A stretch of 64,000 bases of DNA, taken from CBDCHC01 sp965217075. GTDB taxonomy: Bacteria; Pseudomonadota; Gammaproteobacteria; PS1; Pseudothioglobaceae. The notes below the pieces were generated by a model. It was not told the origin of the DNA, searched no databases, and saw nothing but the letters and a program-made list of their open reading frames with translations. Below, one piece after another: positions 36,035 to 45,844 of this stretch. Each line of letters begins with the position of its first letter. Position 1 is the stretch's first letter. Both the position numbers and the translations under genes were made by a program. The stretch is taken from positions 1 to 64,000 of the forward strand of contig CBDCHC010000004.1 of NCBI GenBank assembly GCA_965217075.1, written 5' to 3'.

Positions 36035-36944
36035 TAAATTAATTCATTTATTAAATATTAAAGATTTATCCAAGGAGCATATTATGCATATATTGGATTT
36101 AGCAAATAATGAAATAATTAATGATAATTTAGCTAAATCAAATGAACTTAACAACATAAGCATAGCTAACTTATTCTTTGAGCCATCTACCAGAACTCGT
36201 AATACCTTCGAAATTGCTGCTAAAAGACTATCAGCACAAATTATCAATATTGATATAGTTAACTCTGCTACTAAAAAAAATGAATCAATCTTAGATACAA
36301 TGCAAACTTTAAAGGCTATGCAGATAAATATGTTTATTATTCGTCATGGACAAAATAATATGGCTAATTTTCTAGCTAAAAATATTAAGGGTGTAAGTAT
36401 CATTAATGCTGGTACCGGTACAGAAGAACACCCTACACAAGCACTGCTTGACTGTTTAACAATTTATCAAAATAAAAAAAAGTTTGCTGAACTAACTATA
36501 ACTATTGTGGGTGATATAATTAACTCTAGGGTTGCTCATTCTGATATTTATGCCTTTACCACGCTTGGAGTTAAAAATATTCGTTTAGTTGCACCAAAAA
36601 ATCTAATCTATAAGGCTAAAAATTGCATTAATTATGAAAATATAGATGAAGCAATAATAGATGCTGACGTTATAATTATTTTAAGATTACAAAAGGAAAG
36701 AATGCTAGCAGCAGATATACCAAATGAACAAGAATATTTTAAAAATTATGGCATGACAACTAAACGCTTAAAACTTGCTAAAATAGATGCAATACTAATG
36801 CATCCTGGTCCAATAAATCGTGAAGTTGAAATTGAGTCAAAAGTAGCAGATGGCAAACAATCAGTAATTTTAAAACAAGTAACAAATGGCATAGCTGTGC
36901 GTATGGCCGTAATGAAAATACTTACACAAAATAATGAATATTAA
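36009..36944 (+). CDS. pyrB: Aspartate carbamoyltransferase catalytic subunit
   Basis: Joins carbamoyl phosphate and aspartate, the committed step of pyrimidine synthesis. The 311-residue protein has the carbamoyl-phosphate loop FFEPSTRTRNTFE, GTEEHPTQALLD, and the aspartate-side MHPGPINREVEIES. There is no pyrI or dihydroorotase-like pyrC next to it; ygfB follows with an 11-base overlap. No attenuator-like leader is seen, since the gene lies within an operon. Confidence 0.96.
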   Translation: MTYRQLKNNKLIHLLNIKDLSKEHIMHILDLANNEIINDNLAKSNELNNISIANLFFEPSTRTRNTFEIAAKRLSAQIINIDIVNSATKKNESILDTMQTLKAMQINMFIIRHGQNNMANFLAKNIKGVSIINAGTGTEEHPTQALLDCLTIYQNKKKFAELTITIVGDIINSRVAHSDIYAFTTLGVKNIRLVAPKNLIYKAKNCINYENIDEAIIDADVIIILRLQKERMLAADIPNEQEYFKNYGMTTKRLKLAKIDAILMHPGPINREVEIESKVADGKQSVILKQVTNGIAVRMAVMKILTQNNEY

Positions 36945-37446
36945 TATTACAAAAAATATTATAAGAAGCTTTAATATAACAGAAAGTCCAAGTTTAGTGC
37001 ATGGTTTGTTGTGCGGATATTGTTGTGTCAATAACAATATAATTGTTACTGATTGGTTAAAAATAATAATTACTAATTACAATGATAACGATGATTATAG
37101 TGAACTAATAACTATATTCAATGCTACAACTACAGAATTAGCTGATACCGGGCTTAATTTTAATTTATTAATTGCAGATGACACTAATTTAGTGTTACAA
37201 GCTAGAGATGTAGTAGACTGGTGTAATGGTTTTTTATCTGGATTAGGTTTAGCAAAAATTAATACTAATAATAATGAAGTATTAGAGCTAATCAAAGATA
37301 TTAGTGAAATAGCAAAAATTGATTACAATATAAATAATAGCAATAATGATATGAATAATTTAACTGAAATTATTGAATTTTTGCGTGTAGGTGTATTGTT
37401 GTTGCAAGAGGATATTAACCCTATTAAAATACAATTAAAAAAATAG
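36934..37446 (+). CDS. ygfB: YgfB/UPF0149 family protein
   Basis: A 170-residue all-helical protein of the UPF0149 (YecA/YgfB) family. The SPSLVHGLLCGYCCV start and the WCNGFLSGLGL block are diagnostic. In Pseudomonas a YgfB protein influences beta-lactamase induction through ampDh3; whether that applies here is unknown, though ampD lies in the same operon 9 kb upstream. Usual neighbours pepP and ubiH are absent. Confidence 0.85.
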   Translation: MNINITKNIIRSFNITESPSLVHGLLCGYCCVNNNIIVTDWLKIIITNYNDNDDYSELITIFNATTTELADTGLNFNLLIADDTNLVLQARDVVDWCNGFLSGLGLAKINTNNNEVLELIKDISEIAKIDYNINNSNNDMNNLTEIIEFLRVGVLLLQEDINPIKIQLKK

Positions 37447-37447
37447 C

Positions 37448-38212
37448 ATGAAAATTATAACACTTAATGTCAATGGCATTCGCGCTTCTTATAAAAAAGG
37501 ATTATTTGATTATTTGGCAAAAATTGATGCAGATATTATTTGTTTACAAGAAGTCAGGGCAACTGAAGATCAATTAGATAAAAGATATTACCCAGTAAAT
37601 TATAATTGTTATTACTCTGCTGCTATTAAAGAAGGCTATAGCGGTGTTGCTATTTTTAGTAAAAAAAAGCCTACTAAGGTTGTTAAAAGTCCTTGGAAAG
37701 AAGTAAATGATGAAGGTCGCTATTTACGCGCAGATTTTGGTAATTTAAGTGTTATTTCTATGTATTTACCATCAGGTTCAAGCTCTGAACATAGACAAAA
37801 ATTTAAAATGGAACTAATAAATAAAAGATTATCACCATATTTTTCCAAGCTAAAGGAACAAAAAAGAAGATATATATTTTGTGGTGATATCAATATAATA
37901 CATAAGAAAATTGATATTAAAAATTTTAGTGCCAATAAAAATCGTAGTGGCTGTTTGCCAGAAGAAAGAAAATGGCTAGATTATTTATTTGATGACCTTG
38001 GTTATATTGATAGTTTTCGTGAAATTCAAAAAAACCCTTTACATTATACTTGGTGGTCTAATCGTGGTAAAGCTTGGGAAAATAACACTGGCTGGAGAAT
38101 TGACTACCAAATTATTAGCCCTAATTTAAAAAATAAAGTGCTCGCAGCTGGAATTTATAAAGATAAACGGCTTTCTGACCATGCTCCTTTAGTTGTTAAA
38201 TATAATTTATGA
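37448..38212 (+). CDS. xthA: Exodeoxyribonuclease III / AP endonuclease
   Basis: Base-excision-repair enzyme that nicks at abasic sites. The 254-residue protein has the metal- and DNA-binding residues of the family: LNVNGIRA, LQEVRATE with Glu35, CGDINI, and the C-terminal SDHAPLVV. It is 1 bp after ygfB and overlaps trmB by 4 bases. Confidence 0.95.
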   Translation: MKIITLNVNGIRASYKKGLFDYLAKIDADIICLQEVRATEDQLDKRYYPVNYNCYYSAAIKEGYSGVAIFSKKKPTKVVKSPWKEVNDEGRYLRADFGNLSVISMYLPSGSSSEHRQKFKMELINKRLSPYFSKLKEQKRRYIFCGDINIIHKKIDIKNFSANKNRSGCLPEERKWLDYLFDDLGYIDSFREIQKNPLHYTWWSNRGKAWENNTGWRIDYQIISPNLKNKVLAAGIYKDKRLSDHAPLVVKYNL

Positions 38213-38880
38213 GTGAGGTAAAAACTATACGCAAAATTCAAAGTTTTGTACGTAGATCTGGTAGATTAACAGTTTCACAAAAATATGCTTTAGAAAATTT
38301 AAGTGATAAATTTGTTATTAAAAAACCTTATAACTGGCATAAATTATGGGATAACAACCAAAATATTATTATGGAAATTGGCTTTGGTAACGGTGATTCT
38401 TTAATAAAAATGGCATTACAAAGTGAAAATAACAATTATATTGGTATTGAGGTTTATAAAGCTGGTATTGGCAAAATACTTAATAACATTTTTAATGAGC
38501 AAATTAATAATCTAAAAATTATTACAGATGATGCTGCTTTGATAATACAACAAATGCCTAGTAATTATCTAACTGGTATACTAATATTTTTTCCTGATCC
38601 ATGGCACAAAAAAAAACATAATAAACGTAGGCTTATTAATAATGATTTTCTTAATTTAATAGCAAAAAAATTAAAAAAAAATTCTACTATTCATTTGGCA
38701 ACTGACTACCAGCATTATGCATTACAAATGATGGAGTTATTAGAAAGAAATATACATTTTAGTAATACGGTTAAAGCATATAATTTTAATGATAATAATT
38801 TACGCCCTATGACTAAATTTGAATTAAGAGGAAAAAAATTAGGTCATACTATATATGATTTGATATTTATAAAACAATAA
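38209..38880 (+). CDS. trmB: tRNA (guanine-N7-)-methyltransferase
   Basis: SAM-dependent enzyme that forms m7G46 in tRNA. The 223-residue protein has the SAM loop IMEIGFGNGDSL, the YIGIEVYKAG strand, and the hallmark FFPDPWHKKKHNKRRL. It ends the plus-strand operon that begins with DUF4126; an AT-only hairpin follows. Confidence 0.95.
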   Translation: MSEVKTIRKIQSFVRRSGRLTVSQKYALENLSDKFVIKKPYNWHKLWDNNQNIIMEIGFGNGDSLIKMALQSENNNYIGIEVYKAGIGKILNNIFNEQINNLKIITDDAALIIQQMPSNYLTGILIFFPDPWHKKKHNKRRLINNDFLNLIAKKLKKNSTIHLATDYQHYALQMMELLERNIHFSNTVKAYNFNDNNLRPMTKFELRGKKLGHTIYDLIFIKQ

Positions 38881-38886
38881 AATTTA

Positions 38887-38915
38887 AAATAAAAACATTA
38901 ATATTATTTTTATTT
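38887..38915 (+). terminator. Possible AT-only terminator hairpin after trmB
   Basis: A 9-bp inverted repeat (aaataaaaa and its complement) with an 11-base loop lies just after the trmB stop, and its right arm is T-rich. With no G-C pairs the stem is weak, so the call is tentative. Confidence 0.3.
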
Positions 38916-38924
38916 AATATTAAA

Positions 38925-40478
38925 ATGCTGGGTTTTTTATCTAAAAAGATTTTATCTATGTTTTCTCTGATTAATAAACACCTAAATAGCAATCTTAAAA
39001 ATGATTTTTTATCAGGCTTAACAGTTGCACTGGCTTTAGTGCCAGAAGCTGTAGCTTTTGCACTAATTGCACATGTACATCCTTTAGTTGGTTTATATGC
39101 AGCATTTATAATAGGCATTGTTACTGCATTGATTGGTGGTAGACCAGGAATGATATCAGGTGCAACAGGAGCTTTAGCTGTGGTGATGGTTGCTATAGTG
39201 GTTAATCATGGCATAGAGTATTTATTTGCAACTGTTATAGTTATGGGTATTTTACAAGTTATATTTGGTTTGCTAAGATTAGGTAAATTTATTCGTTTAG
39301 TGCCATATCCAGTGTTTTTAGGATTTATCAATGGTCTTGCTATGGTAATCTTTTTGGCTCAATTAGATCATTTTAAAGTAGATAATAATTGGGTTATTGG
39401 CAATGAGCTTATAATCATGCTAACACTTACTATATTAACTGCAGCTATTATTCATTTTCTACCAAAATTAACTACTGCGGTACCATCTACTTTAATTGCT
39501 ATTATTACAGTTTCATTAATTACTATTGGTTTTAATCTTGATACTAAAACAGTTGGGGATATGGCTTCCATTTCTGGTGATTTACCTAATTTTTCTATTC
39601 CCAACATACCATTTAATTTAGAAACTCTTTATATAATTCTGCCTTATAGCATAATTTTAGCTCTAATTGGTTTAATTGAAAGCTTACTCACCCTGAATTT
39701 AATAGATGAATTAACACAAACCTTAGGTAAGCCAAATAAAGAGAGTATTGCGCAAGGTAGTGCTAATATTATCACTGGCTTTTTTGGTGGCATGGGTGGT
39801 TGCGCTATGGTAGGTCAAAGTATTATTAATATAAAATCTGGTGGGCGTGGGCGTTTTTCTGGATTTATAGCTGGTATTTTTTTACTAAGTTTTATTTTAT
39901 TGTTTTCAAAATATATTGAACAAATTCCAATTGCAGCCCTTACTGGAGTAATGTTAATTGTAGTAATTAGTACTTTTGAGTGGGGTAGCTTTAAACTTAT
40001 TAAAAGAATGCCAGTAGCAGATACAATAGTTGGTATTACTGTTGCTATAATTACTGTATTTACTGACTTAGCTATAGCAGTTATTGTTGGTGTTTTAATG
40101 TCTGCTATTGTTTTTGCATGGGAACATGCTAAGCAAATTTATGTCAAGACTAATATAAATATAAATAGTGGTATCAAAACTTATGAAGTAACTGGAGTAT
40201 TATTTTTTGCTAATACCCATAATTTTCAACAACTTTTTACTCCAGCAAAAGACCCAGAAAACATATTTATAGATTTTGCTGCCTCCAAAGTTACAGATCA
40301 CTCAGCTATTAATGCTATAGATAAACTTGCTTACCGTTATAAAAGATTAAATAAAAATATTCATTTAAAACATTTAAGTCCAGAATGTAAATTATTGCTA
40401 AAAAATGCCAAAGATTTAGTTGAAGTTAACATATTAGAGGATCCAACTTATCATGTTGCTGATGATAAATTAGCTTAA
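38925..40478 (+). CDS. SulP family inorganic anion transporter
   Basis: Polytopic membrane transporter of the SLC26/SulP family, members of which move sulfate, bicarbonate or other anions. The 517-residue protein has the N-terminal DFLSGLTVALALVPEAVAFA signature, a glycine-rich GGRPGMISGATGALAVV helix, about 10-12 membrane segments, FFGGMGGCAMVGQS, and a C-terminal STAS domain from about residue 410 (TYEVTGVLFFANT). An in-frame ATG at 38958 may be the true start; neither has a clear Shine-Dalgarno. Sulfate export or bicarbonate uptake would both suit a sulfur-oxidising autotroph, but the ion is not determined. It converges with mscS, overlapping it by 4 bases. Confidence 0.9.
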   Translation: MLGFLSKKILSMFSLINKHLNSNLKNDFLSGLTVALALVPEAVAFALIAHVHPLVGLYAAFIIGIVTALIGGRPGMISGATGALAVVMVAIVVNHGIEYLFATVIVMGILQVIFGLLRLGKFIRLVPYPVFLGFINGLAMVIFLAQLDHFKVDNNWVIGNELIIMLTLTILTAAIIHFLPKLTTAVPSTLIAIITVSLITIGFNLDTKTVGDMASISGDLPNFSIPNIPFNLETLYIILPYSIILALIGLIESLLTLNLIDELTQTLGKPNKESIAQGSANIITGFFGGMGGCAMVGQSIINIKSGGRGRFSGFIAGIFLLSFILLFSKYIEQIPIAALTGVMLIVVISTFEWGSFKLIKRMPVADTIVGITVAIITVFTDLAIAVIVGVLMSAIVFAWEHAKQIYVKTNININSGIKTYEVTGVLFFANTHNFQQLFTPAKDPENIFIDFAASKVTDHSAINAIDKLAYRYKRLNKNIHLKHLSPECKLLLKNAKDLVEVNILEDPTYHVADDKLA

Positions 40479-41638
40479 TTATTTTGTGGTATTTCTTTAA
40501 TATATAAATCTTGTTTTTGGTAAGGAATCTCAATACCTATTTTTAAAAATTCATTATATACTTCTTCATTTAAACTATCTAATATTCTACCACGTAGTAC
40601 TGGTTCATCTACCCAACATAATAATTCAAAATCGAGACTAGAATTACCAAAAGTTCTAAAACGCACACGTGGCAATGGATTATTACATATACTATTAGTT
40701 TTATTTGCTACCATCATTAAAGCATCGCGCACAATTTTAACATTTGTACCATATGCTACTCCTACTTTTACTCTTATCCTATATTTTTTATGTGGCCCAC
40801 CAGATTCGTTAATGATTTTAGTATTACCCATGATAGCGTTAGGTACTGTAATTTCTACATCATCTCTGGTCAAAATTCTTGTACTACGAATACCAATGTG
40901 AGTAACCTCGCCTCTCTCTTTACTATCAAGCACTACAAAATCACCTATTTTATACGGCTGGTCTGCCAAAATAAATACACCAGAAATAAGATTTGACAAA
41001 GTATCTTTAGCAGCAAAACCAATAACAATTCCCATAACTCCAGCAGAAGTTATAAGTGCAGTCATATTAACGCCCCAAGTTGATAATACTAAGTATAAAA
41101 ATATTATAAAAACAATAGCAAAAGATAAATTAGAAAAAAGTGGCAATGTTTGTACTTTAATTACATTTTTTTCTTTAGCACCATATGCAAAATATCTTAA
41201 TATAATACCTGCTGCTTTAGAGATATGCATGCCCCACATTATCCAAAAGGCACTAATAATAAATTTAGAAAATATTGATTGTATATTAGCGCCTAAATCT
41301 AGGATAGCTGAGACAACAACTAAACCCAATAATATAATAGAATAAAAAACTGGCTTATATAAAATACTAAAAATATCATTAACTATACTTAATTTAATTT
41401 TAGTAACAATTTTTTTATTAAAAAACTGCAATATATAGCGAACTATATAAGCAAAAATAATAATTACTATAAAAATTATTAACGCTTGAAACCAACTGCT
41501 ATACAAAAAAGCAAAACCGTCAACATTAAAAAAATCTAAGACATAATCTAATAATTTATTAGCAGTTTTACTAGCATCATCTGCTGTTTGTTGTACTGTT
41601 TGATTAGTATTATCAATCACTGTAGTATCATCTGTCAT
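40475..41638 (-). CDS. MscS-family mechanosensitive ion channel
   Basis: Pressure-release channel of the inner membrane. The 387-residue protein is longer than E. coli MscS (286): a polar N-terminus (1-45), then about five hydrophobic segments, with the pore helix TM3 at ITSAGVMGIVIGFAAKDTLSNLISG. The cytoplasmic beta domain begins DQPYKIGDFVVL and includes GIRSTRILTRDDVEITVPN. The extra N-terminal helices resemble YbdG- or YnaI-type channels. It is a single gene. Confidence 0.92.
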   Translation of the reverse strand: MTDDTTVIDNTNQTVQQTADDASKTANKLLDYVLDFFNVDGFAFLYSSWFQALIIFIVIIIFAYIVRYILQFFNKKIVTKIKLSIVNDIFSILYKPVFYSIILLGLVVVSAILDLGANIQSIFSKFIISAFWIMWGMHISKAAGIILRYFAYGAKEKNVIKVQTLPLFSNLSFAIVFIIFLYLVLSTWGVNMTALITSAGVMGIVIGFAAKDTLSNLISGVFILADQPYKIGDFVVLDSKERGEVTHIGIRSTRILTRDDVEITVPNAIMGNTKIINESGGPHKKYRIRVKVGVAYGTNVKIVRDALMMVANKTNSICNNPLPRVRFRTFGNSSLDFELLCWVDEPVLRGRILDSLNEEVYNEFLKIGIEIPYQKQDLYIKEIPQNN

Positions 41639-41778
41639 AAGCTTAACTTATTTTATAAAATAAAATTGTAATTTTACGCAAATAATTTCTACTATTAAAG
41701 TGAATTAAGAGTTATGTTTAATGCATATTTATATAAAAATAACTTCTTAAACATAATACTCAAAATAACCAGGTTAGT

Positions 41779-42585
41779 TTATAGCTCAACCACGCCTGTG
41801 AAAACAAATTCTGCTGGACCAGTAAGAAAAATATTCTCTATTTTTTGTTCCACTATAACATTACCGCCATTTAATTTAACTATAACTTTATTATCAAGTA
41901 ATTTTTGCTTAATACCAACTGCTACAGCAGCGCATGCACCAGAACCACATGCTAGCGTCTCCCCAACTCCTCTTTCAAAAACACGTAGTTTAATTTTATC
42001 TTTAGCAACTATCTGCATAAAACCAACATTAATACTATTTAAAAAAATACTATCTTGTTGAATTTTGCTGCCAATAGCTTTGATGTCAATACTATCTAAA
42101 TTATCAACTATAATTACAGCGTGTGGATTACCAATTGACAATAAATGCATATCGATGCCGACAATATTATAAATATCATTATATTTATCATCTAGTATTA
42201 TACTATGCGAGCTAAAGTCTGCTTTACCCATATCAACTACTACCAAGTTATTATCTACAAATAAACTAAGAATACCGGCATTAGTTTGTACTTTAATTGG
42301 GTTATTATTACTTAATTTATTTTCTTTTACAAAACGTGCAAAACACCTAGCTCCGTTACCACATTGCTCTACTTCACTACCATCAGCATTATAAATAATA
42401 TAACGGAAATCAATATTTGCTGTGGTACTCTTTGCTATTAATAGTAATTGATCAAAACCAATACCAAAATTACGGTCTGCTAAATAACAAATTTGCTTAG
42501 TTGTTAAATTAATTATTCCGTCTAAATTATTTATAACTATAAAATCGTTACCAAGACCATGCATTTTAGTAAAATTTATAAACAT
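41779..42585 (-). CDS. dapF: Diaminopimelate epimerase
   Basis: Converts LL- to meso-diaminopimelate for peptidoglycan and lysine. The 268-residue protein has the two catalytic cysteines, Cys75 in VEQCGNGARCF and Cys213 in LACGSGACAAV, at pseudo-symmetric positions. It is divergent from the DUF971 gene, with about 107 bp between starts, and is the only gene in its unit; the xerC/yigA genes common downstream are absent. Confidence 0.96.
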   Translation of the reverse strand: MFINFTKMHGLGNDFIVINNLDGIINLTTKQICYLADRNFGIGFDQLLLIAKSTTANIDFRYIIYNADGSEVEQCGNGARCFARFVKENKLSNNNPIKVQTNAGILSLFVDNNLVVVDMGKADFSSHSIILDDKYNDIYNIVGIDMHLLSIGNPHAVIIVDNLDSIDIKAIGSKIQQDSIFLNSINVGFMQIVAKDKIKLRVFERGVGETLACGSGACAAVAVGIKQKLLDNKVIVKLNGGNVIVEQKIENIFLTGPAEFVFTGVVEL

Positions 42586-42638
42586 AAGAAGTGATTAAAA
42601 GAAGTAATATTGCTACCTTAAATTTTAAACCATTTTTA

Positions 42639-42647
42639 TGATATAAT
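42639..42647 (+). promoter_or_regulatory. Candidate extended -10 promoter for the DUF971-bamA operon
   Basis: TGATATAAT, an extended -10 element (TGn plus perfect TATAAT), lies 46 bases before the ATG at 42693 in the dapF/DUF971 divergent gap. The -35 region is poor, as is usual for extended -10 promoters. Confidence 0.45.
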
Positions 42648-42692
42648 TAACAGTTATTATTAATTTTATTTATCAACAGTAAACTTAAATTT

Positions 42693-43049
42693 ATGCTAAC
42701 TCCATCTGCAATCAACCTTAACAAAGACAAAACTATTCTAACTATAACATTTAACGATCAAAGCTACAAACTTAGTAGCGAATATTTACGAGTATACTCT
42801 CCATCTGCTGAGGTTGTAGGTCATGGCATTGGACAAGAAGTATTGCAGGTTGACAAAGAGCATGTAATTATTGAAAATATAAAAGCTACTGGCAATTATG
42901 CAGTTATTTTATTTTTTAGTGATGGACATGATAGTGGCATATATTCTTTTGAATATTTATATAAAATATGTATTAATCATGATAAATTCTGGCAAAGATA
43001 TTTACAGAAACTAAAAAATACAAACCATACACATTCACAAATAAATTAA
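42693..43049 (+). CDS. DUF971 / gamma-butyrobetaine hydroxylase-like N-domain protein
   Basis: A 118-residue stand-alone copy of the domain found at the N-terminus of gamma-butyrobetaine hydroxylases. The pattern ITFNDQSYKLSSEYLRVYSPSAEV, then NYAVILFFSDGHDSGIYSFEYL with the conserved HDSG-Y/F, is typical. In other bacteria stand-alone DUF971 proteins sit near iron-sulfur-protein genes, and a role in cofactor assembly has been suggested. Here it leads the bamA operon, 11 bp upstream of bamA. No cysteine pair for zinc is present. Confidence 0.82.
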   Translation: MLTPSAINLNKDKTILTITFNDQSYKLSSEYLRVYSPSAEVVGHGIGQEVLQVDKEHVIIENIKATGNYAVILFFSDGHDSGIYSFEYLYKICINHDKFWQRYLQKLKNTNHTHSQIN

Positions 43050-43060
43050 TATTTGATGCC

Positions 43061-45337
43061 ATGATAAAAACCACAAAAATTTTATTATTTTTTATAATAT
43101 TTATTGCTATAAATAGTTACGCTCAAATAATAACAAAAATAAATATATCTGGTCTTAGTATAGTTTCAAGAGGAACTGTTCTAAGCTATATACCATTTGA
43201 AATTGGGGATAACTACAATATAGCTATTAATAAAAATATTAAAAATTCATTAATTAACACTGGTTTTTTCAAAAAAATATCAGTAGTTGCCAAAAAAAAT
43301 ACACTTAATATAATACTAATAGAAAATCCAAGCATTAAAGCAATAAAATTAACTCTTGTGTCTGAGAAATTAATTGATAAAGAAAAAATAACTGAGACTT
43401 TTGATGATTTTGATATCATAAAAGGCAGGATTTATAGTGCTGTTAAATTAAAAAAAATACTAAATCAACTTAAAAAAACATATCATGCTGCTGGCTATCA
43501 TAATGCTATTATTAATCATGATATTAATATTGATAATAAAAATAGAGCAACTATTATTATTAATATAAAAGAAAATGATATTTTAAAAATAAAATCAATG
43601 AAAATAGTTGGGCAAACTATTACAACTGAACAAAAATTATTAGATTTATTTAAAATTGGTGAGCCAGATATCGCTATTGTAAACTTTTTCACTAAAAAAG
43701 ATAATTATTCAAAAATAGCGCTTGATGCTGGTATAGCAGAAATTATAAATTTTTATTTTAATAAAGGTTATTTAGATGTAAAAATAACTAAAAATGATCT
43801 TAAAATAAATAAAGATAAAACTTTAGTTGATATTAATATTTACTTGAAAGAAGGCAACCAATACAGTATTGGCACTGTAGACTTTAACGCTGTTTTTAAT
43901 AAAGAAATATTAAAAACATTAATTAATACTAACACTGGTGATATTTTTAACCGACAACAAATACTTGCTGATAATAAAAAATTAGTAGATTTTTTTGAAA
44001 ACCAAGGTTATGCTTTTGCTCAAATAAACTTAAAAACAACTAAAGACTTATTGCTAGGTAATATAGTAAATCTAGTGTTTGATATCAAACAAAATAACAT
44101 AATACATATAAATCGTATTGTTATAGAAGGTAATACTAGAACTGCTGATGAGGTTATTCGTCGCAGATTAACTATCTTAGAGGGCGGCGTTTACTCTAAT
44201 ACAAAATTAGAAGAATCTGTTAATAATATTAAACGCTTAGGGTTTTTTGAAAATGTAGAAATTAATACTGCAAAAGTAATTGGTAGTAATGATAAAATAG
44301 ATTTGCATATAAATGTTATTGAGAGAAAAACTGGTAATTTTTTTATTGGCCTATCACACTCTAGTAAAACTGGTGTAGCATTTAATCTTGGCGTACAAGA
44401 GAATAATATTTTTGGTACTGGTAATACTTTAAAATTAGATTTAAGTTATGGTGATGTTATAAAAAATATAAATTTTTATTTTCTTGATCCATATTGGACT
44501 ATAGATGGTCATAGTATAAATTACGGTGTATTTTTTAAAAGAACTGATGCTTCAAAATTAAAACTATCTTCTTACACTGTTGATAAAAGAGGTGTAAGTT
44601 TTGGTTATGGTATACCCACAAATAAACATGCAAATACTAACTTTAATATAAGATTATCAAAAATAAAAATAGCCTGTGATACTACATTTAGTGGCATAAC
44701 ATACGAAAAAGAACAATGCGAAAAACCATATAGTAGTGAGCTGCTAACTAGTGTTAGTTGGATAAAAAATACTCTAAATAATTATTATTTTGCCAGTAAA
44801 GGCAGTCTTAGTAATATAAAAATTAGTACGGCTCTGCCTATAGCTGATTATAGTTATGCTAAATTAGACATTAATTATGAAAAATATTATGAACTAGGCA
44901 ATGATTATGTATTTAAATTTAACACAAAAGCTGGTATAGCAAGAGGCATTAATGGCAAAGAACTACCTTTTTTTGAACGTTATTATGGTGGTGGAGCTAC
45001 TAGTTTACGTGGATTTAAATTTAATTCATTAGGAGATAAATATCCAAATGGTAAAAGCATGGGTGGCAAAATATCACTACTTAGTAGTGTAGCTGTTATT
45101 TCTCCAATTAAATGGATAGAAGACAGTAAAAATATGCGTATTAGTGCTTTTTTAGATATTGGTGGTATATATAAAGATAATGGTTTAAAATTAGCAGATT
45201 TAAGAGCATCTATTGGTATTGCTTTTGTTTGGATAACTCCTATTGCTCCCTTAGGACTTTATTTAGCAACTCCAATTATTAAAAAAAGCGCTGACGAAAC
45301 AAAAACGCTTGATTTTACTTTGGGAGTAATATTCTAG
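43061..45337 (+). CDS. bamA: Outer-membrane protein assembly factor BamA
   Basis: Omp85-family barrel that folds and inserts beta-barrel proteins into the outer membrane. The 758-residue protein has a signal peptide (to about residue 22, SYA-Q), five POTRA domains (about 23-420; POTRA5 contains VIEGNTRTADEVIRRRL), and a C-terminal 16-strand barrel with the loop-6 motif SLRGF and a terminal aromatic (GVIF). In most gammaproteobacteria rseP precedes bamA; here DUF971 does. skp follows 9 bp later. Confidence 0.97.
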   Translation: MIKTTKILLFFIIFIAINSYAQIITKINISGLSIVSRGTVLSYIPFEIGDNYNIAINKNIKNSLINTGFFKKISVVAKKNTLNIILIENPSIKAIKLTLVSEKLIDKEKITETFDDFDIIKGRIYSAVKLKKILNQLKKTYHAAGYHNAIINHDINIDNKNRATIIINIKENDILKIKSMKIVGQTITTEQKLLDLFKIGEPDIAIVNFFTKKDNYSKIALDAGIAEIINFYFNKGYLDVKITKNDLKINKDKTLVDINIYLKEGNQYSIGTVDFNAVFNKEILKTLINTNTGDIFNRQQILADNKKLVDFFENQGYAFAQINLKTTKDLLLGNIVNLVFDIKQNNIIHINRIVIEGNTRTADEVIRRRLTILEGGVYSNTKLEESVNNIKRLGFFENVEINTAKVIGSNDKIDLHINVIERKTGNFFIGLSHSSKTGVAFNLGVQENNIFGTGNTLKLDLSYGDVIKNINFYFLDPYWTIDGHSINYGVFFKRTDASKLKLSSYTVDKRGVSFGYGIPTNKHANTNFNIRLSKIKIACDTTFSGITYEKEQCEKPYSSELLTSVSWIKNTLNNYYFASKGSLSNIKISTALPIADYSYAKLDINYEKYYELGNDYVFKFNTKAGIARGINGKELPFFERYYGGGATSLRGFKFNSLGDKYPNGKSMGGKISLLSSVAVISPIKWIEDSKNMRISAFLDIGGIYKDNGLKLADLRASIGIAFVWITPIAPLGLYLATPIIKKSADETKTLDFTLGVIF

Positions 45338-45346
45338 GAGATAATT

Positions 45347-45844
45347 ATGAAAAAAATACTAATACTATTTATAGCGATATTAACCGTTAATGTTTATGCA
45401 TCTGAAATTAAAATAGCCTATATTGATGTTGAGAATATCTTATCTAACTCTAAACAATTAAATAATATAACCCAACAAATTATAAGTGAATTTAAAACTA
45501 AAGATAATGAAATAAAAAAAGATGCCACAGTAATTAAAAAATTATTAGAAAAATTTAAAACTACAGAAGAAGATTTAACTAAAGAAGAAAAAAATAAACA
45601 AATACAACAGATAACTACACTAGATGCTAAACTTAAAAATAAAGCCAAAAGATTGCAATTGGCTTTTAATAATAGAAAAAATGAAGAATTGCTTAAAATA
45701 CAAGATAATATAAATAACATTGTTAAAAAATTTGCTGAACAAAATAATTTTGATTTAATACTTTATAAAGATGCAGCTTATGTTAGCGATAATATTAATA
45801 TTACTGATGAAATAGCTAAACAATTAGAAAAAGGCATAAAATAA
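45347..45844 (+). CDS. skp: Periplasmic chaperone Skp/OmpH family
   Basis: Holds unfolded outer-membrane proteins in the periplasm for BamA. The 165-residue protein has a signal peptide (cleavage VYA-SE), the IKIAYIDVENIL strand, a long Lys/Glu-rich coiled-coil hairpin (about 45-125) and the closing strand FDLILYKDAAYV. AGGAG precedes its ATG. It sits in the classic order bamA-skp-lpxD. Confidence 0.93.
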   Translation: MKKILILFIAILTVNVYASEIKIAYIDVENILSNSKQLNNITQQIISEFKTKDNEIKKDATVIKKLLEKFKTTEEDLTKEEKNKQIQQITTLDAKLKNKAKRLQLAFNNRKNEELLKIQDNINNIVKKFAEQNNFDLILYKDAAYVSDNINITDEIAKQLEKGIK